Positions 15,658-17,660 of a DNA stretch of 17,660 bases are shown here, piece by piece. Numbering within the stretch: the first letter of the stretch is position 1; each line of letters opens with the position of its first letter. Below the pieces are notes generated by a model, which was given only the letters and a program-made list of their open reading frames with translations, ran no database searches and was not told the DNA's origin. Location of the stretch: NCBI GenBank assembly GCA_964598565.1, contig CAZRCG010000013.1:1-17660 (forward strand). The letters run 5' to 3'. The DNA comes from CAZRCG01 sp964598565. GTDB taxonomy: Bacteria > Bdellovibrionota > UBA2394. The position numbers and the translations under genes are program-made.

Positions 15658-17660
15658 TTAGGAGGTGGAAGATGTGCCGGGTGCACCTGTCGGATAAGTT
15701 TTTGCCAGGTACTCAAGAGCCTTCCATTTATCGGGGAATGCTTTCAAAGCGCGATCAGCCTCTCTCGCATCAAGTGCATTTGTGGGACTCATCCAGCGAT
15801 CGAACGGAGTTTGCCAGTAGCGAAATGATCCAGATCGTGTCTTCTTTTTATTGGTATAAAAGACCTCTGCATATTTGCCATTCACGGTTCGAAGCGATCG
15901 AATAATTTCGCGACTCGCCTCATCTAGAAGAGAGGATTTTTCAGCCAGATAGTCCACATTGTCGGAGTTCATTTGCAGAAAGACATAGTTGTCGGCGACA
16001 CCCCAGAAGGCCTTTCCCACTTCGAGTTCAAAATAATTTTGAGGTCGTGGTGTTAAGGTAATCAACCAACAGCCTTTTTTCCGCATGGTCTCGGCAAAGT
16101 CGATCGCATAGTCGCGAAATAAAGGATTATTACGCCCAAGCATTGCAAATTCTTCCAGCACCAGCACACTGGTTCGGCCTCGGTTCTGTGGCAGAGAAAG
16201 AATACGGCGTACTTCTTCAAGCACACTCATCGTCATCAATGTCTGAAGAAGCGGATCATTATCAAGCGCGTCCAAATCATAAATATAAAAGAGCTTGGAC
16301 TTCGACGATGGCTTGGTTATTCCTTTAAAAAAGCGGGCATAAACTCCATCCCCATAGAATGGGCGGAGTTTCGAGAGTAAGGTGTCGACCACTTCCCTTG
16401 ACCCTTCATCAGAAAGACTTCCCAGCTCAATGATGAAATCATCCATGGTAAGCGTAATTTCATCATCGTTTTTTTGTTTCATAAGCTCTCCTTCGACAAA
16501 AGAGAGTCCTGCACGATCACATTTCTTTTGGTAAGAAAGCTTTAAGGCCTTTGCCACCACAGCCTGATGTTCGCTTTCGATCGCAAAGGAGGGTGAGCTT
16601 AGCTGAACTGCTGATAATATAAGTTTTGTGAGAAACGCTATTTTCTCCTCATTATAGACCCCACGGAATGGACTAAAAGGAATTTCCCCATCTCGATCAA
16701 AGACCGTAAGATCGCCGTCAAAATAATCGGAGAGCATCGTATAGCTTGATTTCTTATCAATAATAAAAACAAGAGGCTCAGGTTTAAGACGTTTTAGGGA
16801 TTGAATCCAGTCGATGACAAAGGCACTTTTTCCGGAGCCACTGTCGGCCAAAACGACGGTGTGGTTAGAGGTCTCGTTTTCGAGAAGGGAAAAGGGGCAT
16901 AAATTGTTTTCTCGTGTGAGATGAAGCGAGATGGGCTCTCTCATCCCTCGAAACGAGTCAAAAAGAGGAAGAAAATTTACCGCGTCGGATCTTAAGATTC
17001 GAATGGATCGCTGAGAGGAATGATCGGCGTCAGGAGAATAAAGAAGCGGAAGGGAATTCAAACAAAGCCCAAGCCCGATATCATCTTCTGTAATCACTTC
17101 ACATTCCAGGTCCTGATGAAAGATGCGGCAAATGGCCCGAGTTCGCTCATCCAAAATATCATCCGTTTCGCCTTCCAGAATCACGTTAAAGGTCATATGA
17201 AGGCAGCGATCGTCACGAGCCAGTTTTTCTTGAACTTCCAAAATTTCTTCCCGCTGTAGGCGTGCTTTGGCAGATGGTGTATTTTGTAGAAAAAATTCTT
17301 TCACATCAAAGAATCGCTTCACCTGATCACGTGAAGGAAAGGAAAATTGTAACGAAAGCTTAAAGGGAAACGGAATCTTCGTAAAATAGGCCATTCCACC
17401 GGGGTAGGCGTATTGCGGAGAAGTCTTGAGGGACAGGGTTCGTGTTTTAAGTCCTTCGCGTTCAATGCCTGCATGGTCAAGAACGGGAGATTGATAAAGA
17501 AACTGTTCTGAAAGCGATACATGAGGATTATGAGACGCAAAGGTTCGTCGATAATAAGTTTTAGGATTAAAAAACTTTCGAAGAAGGTCTAGAAGGTCGT
17601 CAGCCCGCGCTTGGCCCCGAAAAATGAGCCAGTGACATCCGGAATCGCACTGCGTCAAAA
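15658..17660 (-). CDS. VirB4/TraC-family conjugation ATPase, partial (5' end outside window)
   Basis: At least 666 residues are visible and the frame stays open to the window edge, so the true start lies upstream; a TTG at 17658 is not a likely start. The protein is the VirB4/TraC ATPase that powers pilus and channel assembly at the inner membrane. The visible N-terminal part is the TraC_F-like region. Then come VVLADSGSGKSAF (Walker A, about 271-278), VFIIDKKSSYTML (297-309), SVLVLEEFAML (Walker B, about 497-507) and RKKGCWLITLTPRPQNYFE, the conserved post-Walker-B motif of the family. In the Walker A motif the first Gly is replaced by Ala (ADSGSGKS), a deviation from G-x-x-x-x-G-K-S. It is the first of the transfer genes in the window. 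Confidence 0.9.
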   Translation of the reverse strand, partial: LTQCDSGCHWLIFRGQARADDLLDLLRKFFNPKTYYRRTFASHNPHVSLSEQFLYQSPVLDHAGIEREGLKTRTLSLKTSPQYAYPGGMAYFTKIPFPFKLSLQFSFPSRDQVKRFFDVKEFFLQNTPSAKARLQREEILEVQEKLARDDRCLHMTFNVILEGETDDILDERTRAICRIFHQDLECEVITEDDIGLGLCLNSLPLLYSPDADHSSQRSIRILRSDAVNFLPLFDSFRGMREPISLHLTRENNLCPFSLLENETSNHTVVLADSGSGKSAFVIDWIQSLKRLKPEPLVFIIDKKSSYTMLSDYFDGDLTVFDRDGEIPFSPFRGVYNEEKIAFLTKLILSAVQLSSPSFAIESEHQAVVAKALKLSYQKKCDRAGLSFVEGELMKQKNDDEITLTMDDFIIELGSLSDEGSREVVDTLLSKLRPFYGDGVYARFFKGITKPSSKSKLFYIYDLDALDNDPLLQTLMTMSVLEEVRRILSLPQNRGRTSVLVLEEFAMLGRNNPLFRDYAIDFAETMRKKGCWLITLTPRPQNYFELEVGKAFWGVADNYVFLQMNSDNVDYLAEKSSLLDEASREIIRSLRTVNGKYAEVFYTNKKKTRSGSFRYWQTPFDRWMSPTNALDAREADRALKAFPDKWKALEYLAKTYPTGAPGTSSTS

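Larger units (their letters stand above)
8192..17660. mobile_element. Integrated conjugative element (one end; other end outside window)
   Basis: The stretch starts at the 3' end of the tRNA gene. It holds a tyrosine integrase, an excisionase-like protein, small DNA-binding and replication-relaxation proteins, an FtsK-type ATPase, and TraG-N-, TraH- and VirB4/TraC-like transfer genes, all on one strand. This order is that of an ICE with an F-type mating apparatus. The window cuts the element inside the VirB4 gene. No relaxase and no pilin are seen here and would be expected further on. Whether the element is complete and active cannot be judged. Confidence 0.8.

Noticed and set aside
17656..17658. 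TTG as the start codon of the VirB4-like gene
   Set aside because: The frame is open to the window edge, so the gene most likely begins outside the window.

Overview
The window looks like the chromosome of a Gram-negative bacterium of moderate GC content. It carries the leading end of an integrated conjugative element. Bdellovibrionota or another deltaproteobacterial-type lineage is a guess from gene style only; nothing in the window proves the taxon. The Gram-negative assignment rests on Sec signal peptides, F-type conjugation proteins and Shine-Dalgarno-led operons.

Chromosomal part (1-8217). A large predicted secreted protein on the minus strand (6-2747) is not assigned to a known family, but carries motifs reminiscent of a nucleotidyltransferase and of an ADP-ribosyltransferase/PARP fold. 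Divergent from it is a stand-alone AAA ATPase of the DUF4143 type (2969-4138), with a short palindrome and repeats in its leader. A convergent two-gene operon follows: an exported S41/tricorn-like peptidase with a PDZ domain (5504-7951) and, 1 nt after its stop, an MFS exporter (4258-5502). Next comes an initiator tRNA-fMet gene (8115-8191) with a clear hairpin terminator.

Element (about 8192 to beyond 17660). A tyrosine-recombinase integrase ends about 100 bp from the 3' end of the tRNA. Upstream of it, all on the minus strand and in reverse order of transcription, lie an excisionase-like HTH protein, a small ribbon-helix-helix-like protein, a replication-relaxation family protein, an FtsK/SpoIIIE-type ATPase, a TraG-N-like inner-membrane protein, an exported TraH-like cysteine-rich protein and a VirB4/TraC ATPase cut by the window edge. 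TraC, TraH and TraG would build an F-type (MPF-F) mating channel. The FtsK-type ATPase would feed DNA to it, and Int and the HTH protein would handle integration and excision.

The most unusual points are these. First, an FtsK-type translocase and a replication-relaxation protein sit in the positions where a VirD4-type coupling protein and relaxosome genes would be expected. Second, a perfect 10-bp inverted repeat overlaps a consensus-like TTGACA box at the boundary between the transfer and the recombination genes. Third, the large exported protein at the left is a candidate new effector. No CRISPR array, rRNA or insertion sequence was seen.
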